Under the pieces are notes generated by a model that did no database searches, had not been told where the DNA came from, and saw only the letters and a program-made list of their open reading frames with translations. A DNA stretch of 64,000 nucleotides, from contig ML058554.1 in assembly GCA_003013855.2 (NCBI GenBank), positions 248,001 to 312,000 of the forward strand, in the 5' to 3' direction. This document shows, piece by piece, positions 1-12,500 of the stretch. How positions within the stretch are numbered: position 1 is the first letter of the stretch; every line of letters begins with the position of its first letter. The stretch is from Liriodendron chinense. Lineage: Eukaryota; Streptophyta; Magnoliopsida; Magnoliales; Magnoliaceae. A program made the translations under genes and the position numbers.

Positions 1-2439
1 TTGCATATGAAGAATACAAACTAATTCAGTTTTTTTCATCAATCAAACTAATTTAAATTAAACAGTCCAACTTATAATGGGTTCAGGTTTTAATGTATAA
101 TGAACTTATAAAAGTTATACTTGTTTGATTACCTGCTTATATATGAGATTGGTGGAAATTTATTCGATGGTGAAGAATGGAAAAAATCCAACGGTCCTAT
201 TTCAACAGGCAAGTGTCCACGAATCAATATTTATGATGGTTGAATGAATCTAATAATGACAATCAATTTGAGCTAACGTATGCCTAGTGTACAATTTGCA
301 AGTGCCTCTGCATCAGCTGTTATACTAGACGGAGTATTAAATAACTCCTCTTCCATGAAAGAGGGAGAGAGGAGAGGCATTGAGAGTAGTCCGCTCAATA
401 TCAACGTATTACGATAAGATTCATGCGGACAATAGCCGTTGATTATCCAATGATCCAAACCGTATCTATGACAGGTCTCACTTTGTACGGTGGAAAGACA
501 ACAAATAAAATCATCTCCTATCGATCAAAAGGGTACTGCGTCTCACTGAGACGGTTAGTATTTTCTAGCCACTGGTTCATATAATTTTAAAGCGGCTTGC
601 AAAGTAGAAAGGTTGTCTTCTGTATATAGCTGTTCATTTCCATCCAAACCATTCATCAGATGCATCTCTTCAAGATGAAAGGACCATCTAGAAAGCAGCC
701 TAGCCCAAAACACAGGGCCGACCACAGTACTACTTGGAGGTTTTATGAGTGATCTTAAGTTGTTACCCGTAGTGTGGCCTCCCTAAATTTTGGATCCAAC
801 TGTTTGTTTATCTACAAGGTGAAAATGAGGGAGGACATACCAACGAAGTGGATGTCACACACAAAACTAAGTGAGCCCCACAGATGTCGGTGTTTTGTAC
901 GCACTGTTTCACCCACCTGTTTGTTTTACACCAACTGATGCAACACCACCTGTTGGGCAAAACACAAGTAACAACCGAGCTTCATGGGTCCACTGCATTG
1001 TGGGTGACATCCACTTGCGACATCGGTTGTGTCCCACGATTTTTTTTTTTTTTTTTTTTTTCATAAGAGACCAAAATGACGGAATCAAAATCATAACCCA
1101 AGTCTAGATCATCCCAATGTTTTAGAAATAGGAACAAAAACAAAAACATACTAGTTATGGGATTGCACCTTAATCCACCTCCTTGATCTCGTGCCCCAAG
1201 ATTTTAGGCTCTTGGCAAAATATGAGCTACAAATGATCAGAAGGGAACAGTAGAGAGGGGAGGCCAACGAAATGTTGTATATGGGGCGCAGCATGATCTG
1301 TATGTTTCATCCAATCCATTCATCAAGTGTGCCCGACTAGGGTGAAACATGCTGCAAAAGCATGAATCCAACTATGTCCGTGCACGGAATAACCATAGAA
1401 GAATCGCAGCCCACCCGAGTCTTTTATAAAGATGTACAGTAAAATTGATAATTCTCACCTGCCCAGATGGAGTGGATTCACACACAAGAAAAAAGATGGG
1501 CCCTATCAAATTCCGGTGTTACGTCAGCTCTGTTTCCAGCCTTCCGGCCCTTCGCATGTGAAGACTGATGGCAGCTGCAGATGTGGATTATGCTCCGTAA
1601 GGAGCTTGCTGCCAATAAAAAAGCACTACATGCGTGTGACAATTATGGAACTTACAATAGTAAAAACAATGATCGAAACACAACGGGGTATCATAATCAC
1701 CTTGATTCTAGTGTAGTTGTGATTTGGATTACAATGCATTACAAATACAAGCTCTGAAACTGAAAGGAGCCCTTAACAACACCTGCTGTACACAGCCGGT
1801 AACTATGTTGTTCGCATGAACTCCACTCCGTCCATCAGGTTGTCTCTCCATCTTAGGAGTAGGAAAAAAAATCATCCCGTTCCACAGCTAAGGTGGGCCG
1901 AACCACAGAAAATAATGGGGAGAGGATGCAAACAATAGGTCTGGGTGAGGGGTCCACCTGGGTGTGTATAATAGACATCCTGATAGAGAACTCAGGCTGG
2001 CCACATCACCTGAACTTGAGATTATGGGTGTGAATTTAAATTGTTTGCATGTGTTTTGGCCGACCTGATTTTTAGACTTGGCTAACTTTTTACTAGCTAC
2101 GGTGACCATTATGCAGCGCACTTCACTTTGTGGACGGTCTGGATTTCTACATAAATAACACTACTGGCTCCACGGTGCTCGCGTGTTGAAACGGTACAAA
2201 TTAAGAACAGCTGTTGCAGAGGATTCAGGTCCGGAAAAGTTGAAGGTTTGGGATAGGGATTTTGACCGTACTAGCCTTGAATTATGGACGCATTCCCTGG
2301 GTTTCTAATTTCCCTTCATAGCCTTAGCATACCTGTTTTCTTTTTTCAGACCAAAATGCCCAAGCCTTCATCGTTGCGCCCTGCAGGGTAATGATGATGG
2401 GAGAGATGTAGGCTGTAGGTCTTGCGCTGAATAGTATTG
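1..2439. other. Intergenic, no gene recognised
   Basis: I see no gene here. Open frames are short, carry no recognisable motif and lack splice context. A run of about 22 T lies near 1040-1062. The stretch around 1880-2130 has the GGTGGGCC and CCACAGAAAATAATGGGG style of the fold-back repeats found later in the window, so degraded transposon DNA is the likeliest content. Confidence 0.5.
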
Positions 2440-3360
2440 TGCATCGAAGTGGGGCCCATTTTGAGACAACTATTCTATCCGCACCATCCATCCGTTGTAC
2501 GAGCTCATTGTAAAACATGACCTAAAACTAAATCTTACCTATAGATTGAAGGGATAGATGAAGGGGACCACCCCACGGTAAACCGTGTGAGTTACATGCT
2601 ATCATTGAAAACTACTTGGTGTCCCATGGACTATTTAGATAGATATGATATTTTTGTTTTCCCTTTATTCTTGTGTCCATGATATTATGAACATGTTGGA
2701 TGACATAGAAATATCATTGTGGGCCCCACAGAGCTTAATGTGTATGTATCCCAGTTAACCACAAGTCGTACCAGAAAAAACCAGCTTTCTTAAGAAGTTT
2801 TTACGGTTAAACTTCCTGAAAGGGCTGTCAAAAAATCGACTAAACTAAACCAGACCGGACCGGTTAGTTTTGATTGGTTTTCCATTTTATTTGGGGTTGT
2901 TGGTTTGTGAAAATTATAAACCATTTTAAACCGATGATTGAGCGCTCACCATTAAAAATGTCCTCGGGCCCACTTGAAGAAGATTTGCAATGTGTATTTA
3001 CCATCCAACCCGTTGATAAAGTCAAACAGACCTGGATGAAGGGAAAAGTCAAATTTTACTTTTAACTTGATCCAAAACTTTTGTAACCTATAATTATAAA
3101 AGGTATTAATGGTCATTCACCAGTTTTTACATTAATATGGTCCACCAGAGATTTGGATCTTCTTAATTATTTGAACGTTGTCATGAAATCGAAAAAACTG
3201 AAAAAACTAAATCGACCGGAATTTATCCGGTTTGGTTCGGTTAATGAGGCTTTATCGATTCGATCGGTTCTATTTGTTAAATGTTCGAAACTGACTGAGT
3301 CAGGTCGGTTGAATATCGCCCCTCAAAATCGAACCGACCAAGCCATGCACAGCCTTACTT
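2440..3360. repeat. Degraded transposon DNA with fold-back element core
   Basis: Around 2880-3160 the sequence carries hallmarks of the dominant fold-back family: the CATCCAACCCGTTGATAAAG stretch, then CCTGGATGAAGGGAAAA and AACTTGATCCAAAACTTTTG. It is flanked by GGTTCGGTT-type and CGAACCGACC-type sequence that begins near GGGCTGTC (about 2822) and ends near ACAGCC (about 3355), in opposite orientation. This could be a separate hAT-like miniature element, but I could not define its target-site duplication. Confidence 0.35.
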
Positions 3361-3659
3361 CCCAGTGCGAAGTTTGCATCAGTTTGATCATGTAGCCCAT
3401 TGAAAGGTAGATCAAATCTGTTGATAATGTTCATGACTAAGGATTTCTTTGAGAATGTGTTACCTTCACTCTGTTACGAACTATCTATGGCCCACACTGA
3501 GGAAAAACGTCGAACAATTGCTAAAACAATATCTATTGTTTCCTTTTGTTGTGGGCTACGTAATCGGAAGATGTCGCTCATTTTATGAACATTTACCTTT
3601 CTCAAAATTCCAAAGAGAATGGACGAAGTGGATTTGAGGAAAAGTCAAAGATGGGATCC

Positions 3660-4103
3660 ATGTAACCCTAACAACCTTGACCCTTAACACATGGCAACCT
3701 CAACCCCTCTTTTTTTTAGGAAGAAAATTTTACTGAAACATATGAACAAAAAATATTCAGGTGGATGCCACACAAAAAAGCACGACTGCCACACCTACCT
3801 TATAAACCATATAGTATTAGCCATTTCTAATCATCCCTAAGCCTGTATCATCAACAGTGATGAGGCCCCTAATCATAGTGAGAAGATAAGCTCTACTCAA
3901 ATATCTAGAATTGACCCATCCACCACCTCCCATCTTAGCCAATGCTTTCGGGACCGTATTAACCTTGACCCGTAACACATAATAACCTCGACCCTTTAAC
4001 ACATGATAATCTCGATCCTGATAACCTCGACCTTTAATAGATGCTAACCTCGACCCTTAACACATGACAACCTTGATCCTGACAACCTACACCCTTAACA
4101 CAC
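3660..4103. repeat. Minisatellite, degenerate ~23-bp units
   Basis: Degenerate units of the type CCTCGACCCTTAACACATGA recur from 3956 to 4103, with earlier partial units at about 3665-3710. A short inverted stretch of the same unit (GTTAAGGGTCGAGGTTATCA) appears at about 6662-6712 inside another repeat. No coding role is apparent. Confidence 0.7.
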
Positions 4104-4631
4104 AATGAGCGTTCAATCATTGTTAATTTCTTGTGGTGTACGTGGCCCACTTGATAATTGGATTTGCCTCTTTTTTTTTTCTCATGCACTGAAATGATCC
4201 CGTAAAATGGATGAACTATTTTGATATAGCACACACATCATGGTGGGGCCAACATTACTTGGTGACATCATGTCAATGGCGTGTGGCATACCATGCAATC
4301 TACTTCCATTTTTTTGTCCACTCGAGTGTTGGATCTGCCTCATTTTTGGGCTCAATGGCGTGAGAAAATGGATGGATGATACATCATGGCACCCCCCTAC
4401 TATGGAAACATTAAAGTATGCCCTAAGAAGTTTCTAACTGTAAGATGGTGTGGAATGCGGTGTGGAATTGAATGCAATCCGCTTTTGTTTTTTTTGTTTT
4501 TTTTTTTATTTTTTTTATTTTCTTTGGGTTAGCACAAACAGCCCACTGTTAGTACACACACCCACATTGTTAGTCACCCTTCAATGTTAGGTGAGACCAG
4601 GATCCACAGGTGCGCATGGGACCCTGACTGT

Positions 4632-5046
4632 GGGGCCCACCTTGATGTATGTGACTGCATCCACAGCGTCGATCTGTATTGAAAACTCATTTTAGGACAT
4701 GTTCCAAAAAATAAAGAGTGATCTAAAACTCAGATGGACCATAGTACAGGAAAGAGTAGTAATTGACCATTAGAAGCTTCTTGTGGGCCACCAAAAGGTT
4801 TGAATCAATAAGATATTTGCGTGGTCTCTTCTTATAGGTCTTTGTGACCTTATCAACAAGTTGGATGGCAAATAAATATTTCAGTGGACTCCATAGTTTT
4901 TAATGGTAGTGATTCAATATGACTGTTTCATGTAGTGTGGCGATTCAAAGATTCAGGCATGCTTCACTTTTTGGATCTTGCCCTAAAATGAGCTTTGAAA
5001 ATGGTTGGACGCATGGATTTAAGGCACATACATCACTGTGAGACCC
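4632..5046. mobile_element. Fold-back (Mutator-like) miniature element, copy 1
   Basis: Member of the dominant repeat family of this window. The left arm begins GGGGCCCACCTTGATGTATG and the right arm ends with the approximate reverse complement, ACATACATCACTGTGAGACC. The centre contains the family landmarks TGGACCATAGTACAGGAAA and GATTCAATATGACTGTTTCA. The arms are long inverted repeats, so the element is nearly a hairpin. Assignment to Mutator-like elements is inference from the long terminal inverted repeats and from the possible 9-bp duplication at 7391-7892. Confidence 0.65.
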
Positions 5047-5149
5047 ATAGCCGGGTCCAGGGTCTCACCTGATCCGCCCCCTCCCTATTTTTGTGGGATA
5101 CGGCCCCAGAGATCCGCCTCCCTATTTTAGTGGGATACGGGCTTCCCAA

Positions 5150-5585
5150 GCTTTGTGGTCCCACCATGATGTACGTGTTGTATCCACACCATCCATACAT
5201 TTGTAGAGATCAATTTACAGCATGAGCCAAAGAATGAGGCAGATCTCAGGCTCAAGTCTACCCCATCACAGAAAATGGTGGGGATTGAATGCCTATCATA
5301 AAAAATAAAAAAAAACTTCCTGGAACCACAGAAGTTTTCGATCAAGCTGATATTTGTGTTTCCCTTCGTCCATGTCTTTGTGAACCTACAAACAACTCGG
5401 ATATGAAATAAACAAAATAATAGGCCCTGGGAAGATTTCAACAATATGAGTGTCACTATCCCCACTATTTTTTGTGCAGGGTCCACTTGAGCTTTAGATC
5501 TGCCTGGATCTTTAGCTCATGCCCTAAAATGATTTCTCCAAATGGATGGATAATGTGGATACAACACATACATCATGGTGGGGCC
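5150..5585. mobile_element. Fold-back (Mutator-like) miniature element, copy 2
   Basis: Starts near GTCCCACCATGATGTACGTG and ends ACACATACATCATGGTGGGG. The centre shows the family order: an arm with GGCAGATCTCAGGCTCAAGT, a middle with GATCAAGCTGATATTTGTG, and a right arm with GCCCTAAAATGATTTCTCCA. No protein is encoded. Confidence 0.7.
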
Positions 5586-6240
5586 CATGGAACTTTGGCA
5601 GCGAGATAGCTACGGTAGTTCTCAGTAGCGGACTCCGATTAGCTACTGACAGGTTGAGTAGCCATCTTGTTACTGAAGTGACGTCACCATTTGGAGAGAT
5701 CATTTTAGGGCATGAGACAAAGATTGAGGTAGATCCAAAGCTCAAGTGGACCCCACCAAAGAAAGGAACAAGGGTTGATCTCCTACCATTAGAAACTTAA
5801 TGGGGGCACAAAAGTTTTCGATCAAGTTGATATTTGGGTTTTCCCTTCTTCCATATCTGTGTGAACTTTATGAACAGGTTGGATCTCAAATAAACAACAT
5901 GGTGGGCCCTAGGAAGGTTTCAACGGTCGCGACACTGTCCCCACTGTTTTCTTTGGTGGCATCCACTTGAGCTTTGGATATGCCTAAATCTTTGTCTCAT
6001 GCCCTAAATTGATCTCTCCAAATTGATGGACCGTATAGATACAACACATACATCATGGTGGGGCCCACATAAGTTGGTGATGTCACTTCAATAGCGAGAT
6101 GGCTACTCAACCTGTCAGTAGCTAATCCGCATCCGTCAGTAGCTAATCCACGTCTGCGAGAGACGTGTGGGGGCACCACAAAATCCGCGTATGAAGCAGA
6201 TTGCATCCTGTACCACGTGCTGCCAACTAACGTCACCAAG
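5586..6240. mobile_element. Composite fold-back element with GTAGCTAATCCG inverted ends
   Basis: The core at about 5690-6066 is a member of the family (GATCATTTTAGGGCATGAGA, and at the right end CATACATCATGGTGGGGCCC). It is flanked by a second inverted pair: GATTAGCTACTGACAGGTTG-type sequence on the left (about 5638) and CAACCTGTCAGTAGCTAATC on the right (about 6108-6127). The inverted repeat therefore extends well past the core, giving a fold-back of about 650 bp. Confidence 0.6.
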
Positions 6241-6241
6241 T

Positions 6242-6660
6242 TTTGTAGGGCCCACCATGGCATATGTGTTATATCAAAACCATCCATCCATTTTCCCATA
6301 TCATTTTAGTATGTGAGACTAAAAAAGAGCTAGATCCAATTATCAACTGGACGACACCACAAGAAAACAGTAGTGATTGAACTCTCACCATTCAAAACTT
6401 CCTATGGCCTATTGTAATGTTTATTTACCATCCAACTTGTTAATTAGGTCACACGGACCTGGATAAGGGAAACCACAAATATCAGCTAGATTAGAGCCTT
6501 TTGTGTGCCTAAGAAATTTTCAATGGTAGGCACTCAATTCCTACTGTTTCTTGTAGTGTTGCCCACTTGAACCTTAGATATGCCTCAATTTTTATCTTAC
6601 ACCCTAAAATAGTATGGAAAAATGGATTGACAGTGTGGATAAAACACAAATGGTTACCAT
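6242..6660. mobile_element. Fold-back (Mutator-like) miniature element, copy 4
   Basis: Begins AGGGCCCACCATGGCATATG. The middle has CCATCCAACTTGTTAATTAG and AATTTTCAATGGTAGGCACT, and the right arm runs to GTGTGGATAAAACACAAATG. The right end is not the usual CATCATGGTGGG because minisatellite-like sequence related to 3956-4103 follows directly, so this copy is probably interrupted or truncated. Confidence 0.6.
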
Positions 6661-7390
6661 ATGTTAAGGGTCGAGGTTATCATGTGTTAAGGGTTCGAGG
6701 TTTCATGTGTTTAAATTGGAAGTTGTCATGTATTGATAATTGGGCTTTGGACACCATGAGGTATGTGTTGAATCCACTCTATCCATTATCTCCAAAATTT
6801 TGAAGAAGGCACTTGTCTGGAGAACCATCCACGTCTTTTAATTAGGTGGCCCACACCACAACAAAATAGTAAGTACTTTTCCGGCCACCATTTAGAGTTT
6901 TTTCTTCTTATGGGCCACTCGTAACAATATGAAGATAACATACAAACTTGCGACTAACCACGATCTATACACACTAGGTTCTGTGGACCACACGAGGTTC
7001 CAACCCGTTTATAATATCACAGAAGTATGAGTGAAGGAAAAATAGAAATATCATATTTATCCAAAAATTTTAGCCCACTAATTAGTTTAATTTCATCGGT
7101 AACGTGAAACTCACATTATTTCTTGTGAGGTAGTGCACTTCATCTCTAGATATGGATAACCTTCAGTTTGGTGATGATGTTTTACAATGAGCTCGTGAAA
7201 TGTACTGAGATGTGGATCAAACACTTGCATCGTAATGAACACTTGCATCACAATGAACCACTCCGAGGCACTATACCATCGAGCGACACCCATCTCTCTC
7301 ATCAGCAATACCCTGATAGGCGCAACACAGAAAAAAGGGGCAGTTTGGTCCGAAGGAGGACTACGAAGGAAAATTTTCATTCCTAAGACA

Positions 7391-7892
7391 GGACGCGGAT
7401 TGAAAGGCATCTCCTGCGCTCGGAATTTGGGTGGGCCCCACAGTGATGTTTGTGAGAAATCTACGCCGTCCAACCGTTTTGCGAGATCATTTTAGGCGTT
7501 GCAACCAAAAATGAAAGGAATACAAGACTTAAGTGGGCTGAAAACGTGACGATTGAACGTCCACAGTTGAAATATTCGTGGGGCCACAGAAGTTTCGAAT
7601 CAGGATAATATTTAAGGTTTTAGGAATGACATTATTATGAACAGTATGGATGGCATATAAACATCACTGTGGACCCCATAGAGATTTCAACGGTGGGAAT
7701 TTCCGTACCCACATTTTACGTTAGTGCGGCCCACTTGAGTCTTGGATCCCGTTTAGTTTTTGTCGCAATGCCTAAAATGATCTCACAAAACGGTTGGACG
7801 GCATAGATTTCTCACAAACATCACGGTGGGCTCCACACAGATTCCGAGCGCAGGAGATGCCTGCAAAAGGCTTTCGCTGGCAATCCGCGTCC
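7391..7892. mobile_element. Fold-back element with best-defined ends, possible 9-bp duplication
   Basis: The left arm runs GGACGCGGATTG, then GGCATCTCCTGCGCTCGG, then GGGTGGGCCCCACAGTGATG. The right arm is its reverse complement, ending CAATCCGCGTCC. The flanks CCTAAGACA (left) and CATAGGACA (right, overlapping the last base) match at 7 of 9 positions. That would fit a decayed 9-bp Mutator-type target-site duplication, but the overlap makes it uncertain. The centre is non-coding. Confidence 0.65.
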
Positions 7893-8864
7893 ATAGGACA
7901 GACGGAAAACTACTAAGTCAACGGTTACCTTTGACTTCATGGTGATAATTGAAGTAGACATAGGGTGGTCAGTCTCATTCTCCCTGCACGTTCTGATAAT
8001 GTGCGGCACACCCCTTATTCACATCAAGTGGATAGACATGCATGAGAAAATGGACATTTAGAAAGGAACGAGCAACGATTAATGATATACAATCTGCATG
8101 CAGGCATGCCCGTCTGAACGGTCCTGACTTTCTCGGGCACAGAAACGACAGGTGAACCCACAAATATTGAAGAACCACGTGCTTCATGGCACGTGTGGAA
8201 GACTGATGTTAGAAATCCGATAATCACGAGAATAGCCATAGCAATCAACGGCTCGATCTCTAACCAGCACTACGTGTATTGTCTTGTTTGACTTTCCAAC
8301 AACATTGTTAACTTTGGTATCCGTATTTGTTGTCTATTAGTTTGAATTTGGAAGAAAATTTATTCCGTAATCTACAATGCGCGTTTGCTACAACTCATTA
8401 ATTTACGCGTGGCATAAGCAGCACCCATAGATGATGATCCTAACTTTGGAATCCATTATTTTGATCATAGTAACTTCCTGATTAGTGATGACCAAACAGA
8501 TCTTTGAAAAGAAAAAGTTCAGCGGTCAAGATTGACTGGGATAAATCAGACGATTTAGATCATCTGTCCCACACAATTGGACAACGATTTGGGCATTAGG
8601 TAGACATGCATATGTAAAAAACTGACGAATGATCAATTATCTCAACTGAATGAACTGTGGCAAACGCACATTGGAGTGTAAGGAGAGAGGGTTAGGACAG
8701 GCTAGGAAAGCAATGAAGCAATATCCAATTTACTTTCAACGCCAACTAAAAATAAGAAATGCTGGTGTCTCGATTTGGAGAGGAATTAGATTTTCGAAAC
8801 TCCAAAACACCTTAAAACAAACCCACCATCTTGAAATCCTCATCCAACCATTCACTCACTTGCC

Positions 8865-8873
8865 TATTTAATA
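8865..8873 (+). promoter_or_regulatory. Probable TATA box of SCPL-A
   Basis: TATTTAATA lies 38 bp before the ATG at 8911. Copy B has TATTTAAG at the same place. The short C/A-rich leader between it and the ATG is nearly identical in both copies. This is a sequence-based guess; no transcript start is known. Confidence 0.45.
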
Positions 8874-8910
8874 ACTTCAACTGCATTCCATATTCATCAT
8901 CAACTACAAG

Positions 8911-9468
8911 ATGAAGATTGCACCCTTCACATTGTTGCTGCTCTTCAGCTGCTTCCTAGCTTGGCCCACCACCAATCACGCCAATCAGATCACCAGTTTA
9001 AATAGGTTGATCAAATCACTCAAGTCATCCCACCCTCCACAGGTGGAATCATGGGCCCCAATAAATGCGAGCAGGGCCTATTCACCCATTTACATCGGTC
9101 CACAGGATGGATTGATGGCGTTGGACAAGATTGATGCGTTGCCCGGACAACCAAATGGAGTGAACGTCAATCAGTACGCGGGATATGTAACGGTGGATCC
9201 TAAGAATGGAAGGGCGCTCTTCTATTATTTCACCGAGTCTTCAGAAGATCCTTCAACCAAACCTCTAGTCTTATGGCTCAATGGAGGTAATGGAAAACCA
9301 TCACCACCACTACCATCATCATCTATATCATCATGCTCATGAATATTTTCTATGTTCTCATCATCACATGGCCATCTTATCATTTCAATTCTATCCTTGT
9401 TCTCATCACCCAATTCGTTGTAAAGGCTCCTTTTGTTGAATAAGATTCAGGTGGTATCCTTCCACCTT

Positions 9469-9529
<61 letters not shown>

Positions 9530-12500
9530 CAACGTCTCCATGATCTCCATGGCCATTGACATGACTATCAATGTCATCACCAATGTTGAAACTGGCCAGG
9601 TGGAGGTATCACTTGTCAAAGCCGGATACATGGTTTAATGATTGGCTCCCGGTTCCGCACAGTGGCTACTGATCCAGGCCCATGCCCAACCTAGCCTTCT
9701 AACCATGAACCGAGACCAGTGGGTGGAATAAGTGAGGTCTGCCAGGCCTAAGTGTCAGTTTTTTTTTTTTTTTTTTCAGCAAACTCGTGTCATTGCCCAA
9801 CTGGTGGTCCATTAGGTTGAGCCACGATTGCCACCATTGGCAATCTAACCATGGAGTTTTTCCCCATCAATATCATCCAACCGATGAACATCATCATCAA
9901 AGGTTGACATGGCAGCATCTCATGATCATTGGCATATGTGTGATATCTTATGAACCTTTGGTGACCATGATGAAGTTGGGATGTGCAGGTCCTGGATGCT
10001 CCTCACTAGTTGGAGCCATGATGGAACAAGGCCCCTTCAGAATAAACCCCGATGGGAGAACTCTCTTTAAAAATGACTATGCATGGAATAATGGTGAGTG
10101 AATCTAGACTTGATAACACTTCCAAAAAAAAAAAAAAAAACAAAAAGGCTTGAATCATTGACGAAGAGCTTTTAATTGTCACCTCAATAATCGATCATTA
10201 TTGCTTCAACAATGGCAGCGGCGAACGTTATCTTCTTGGAGTCGCCAGCTGGTGTAGGTTTCTCATATTCAAATACGACCTCAGATTATGATCTAAGCGG
10301 AGACAATATAACAGCCGATGATGCCTATACATTTCTTGTAAACTGGCTAGAGAGATTTCCTCAGTACAAAACACGCGATTTCTTCATTACCGGAGAGAGC
10401 TACGGTGGCCATTATGTGCCGCAATTGGCCTACACCATCCTCATCAACAACAAAAACACCAACCAGACGATCATCAACCTTAAGGGCATCGCTGTAAGTC
10501 TTCTATATATTTCTGCTCGCTCCCATTCATCGGGTGGGCTCCACCATGCATGTATGTCCTGTGGCCCAGGTCAGGTGGGTCACTTGTTTACATAGAATGT
10601 GGACCACTACTCGGTCCTTTTTAAGGAGTCATTTCTTTTCATTCGCTTTCATCCAAGAAACATACGCAGTGGGCCCACATGATGAATGGTCCATATCTTG
10701 CTGCCATGTGCCGCATTGGCAAGGAAGTGATCACTGATAGCATTTCTTCTATAGGAACACATTATTATCCTTTTCAACATGAATGGTGCGTTTGGTTGCA
10801 CCAAATATCATGACACGATTTTTAATATCATAATATTTCATAATTAATCAGTCTAATACGGTGAAAAGGATCATGAAATTTCATGATATTTAGTGCAACT
10901 AAATGCACCCCTAAATCTCAGATATTTTTCTCACAACAAGCAATCATAAAAGATCAAGAAAAAGAAATCTTCATAACTGTATTGATGGACGATGGACGTC
11001 TTCCAGGTTGGTAATGCCTGGATCGACTACGACACCAATTTAATGGGGTTGTATGATTACATTTGGACTCACGCCTTAAGCTCAGATGAAGCCAATGCGC
11101 TGGTCCATGCGAAATGCGACTTCTCCAACATCACCGATGAATGCAGGCAGGCCATGGATGGAGCCGCCCAACAAATTGGGGATATCGATGTCTACAACAT
11201 ATATGCTCCCCTCTGCGATGACACCAAAAACCAAACGACTGGTTCAACCGGTTCGGTAAGATTGTATTTCTTGTGTTATTTCTAACTTGAACATGGGGTG
11301 GTTGTGGTCTGATCATGCATGCTGGATTTGATTGAGCCAGATTACGAACTTTGATCCCTGCTCAGAATTATACGTCGAATCTTATATGAACATGGCCGAG
11401 GTGCAAAAGGCTCTTCATGCAAACGTTACTGGGTTGGACTATGAATGGAGTATTTGCAGGTACTATCACCGTTTTGCTTGCTTTGTGTGAAATGTCTCCG
11501 GTAAATCAAGTCGGGCTGGTATAATCATTAGGTGGGCCATACATACAGCGAAAGAATGTAAGGTTAATGAAAATTCTCCAACTGCCAAAATTCAGCTTAC
11601 TTGTGGCCCCGTTGATTGTTGTCTTTGCCTGATTTTACAACTTAAGCATCTAGAAGGCTGGGGCACACATGATGCATGGCTTGGATGGAGCTCGTGTGTT
11701 AGTGTGCGAGTAAAGAATGGCACGTGGAATTAGCCACCTTGGGTTAAATTAAGGTACTTTGATCCCCGCATCTCGCCTGCTAGCCGAGCTGGAAGATGCC
11801 TAGGCATTTCAACAGCAGGTCTCAGGTTCATGTGCTAAAGAGACACACTAATCCACCGGTGGGTGGGTGGGTGGGTGGGTGCCTCGTGTGACTAACAGGG
11901 TGTGTGCGTTGCATGACTAAAAAAAAATACTTTGATTCCCCACTCGAATCATTGTCATTGGTAAAGCTACTGAGAGTTCGTTTGCCTACATCCGTGACTG
12001 AGGATCGCCATGGTCGAATGATCCGAACCATCCATATTCTGATAGATAAGCTACGGTACCTAATAATAACGCTTTAATGACGAATGTGAGCCGTCGAATG
12101 TTTTATTTTCAATGTTCTGAATCCGTCTGCACGTAGTGATAGTCATTATAATCCATTCATTGGCATAGCATCAAGAATATGGACGGTTCAGAAAATTTCA
12201 ACATGTGGGTAACAACTGCTCGAGGTCTGGAGTGACGACCAAACACATCTCTGCGGTCAATGTGTTTTTACCCTGATCAGCACCTTTATTATGGATTCTT
12301 TGGTTGTAACCAAAGTTTAGTCATGGACGAGCTATTTTTTTTTTTTTTTTTTTTTAACCAAAAGGTGGGAGCAACCCACCTAAACTTGTATTGCAAGAGA
12401 AGAGACTATACACACTTTCAGACGGGCGCCACAAAAAGCCGACGGGCCTCGCCTATCATATAGAAAAGACAAAAAGAAATACCCAAGAGCTAGGGCCTAA

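Noticed and set aside
1432..1716. 94-codon open frame in the first 2 kb
   Set aside because: No recognisable motif, biased composition and no splice or promoter context.
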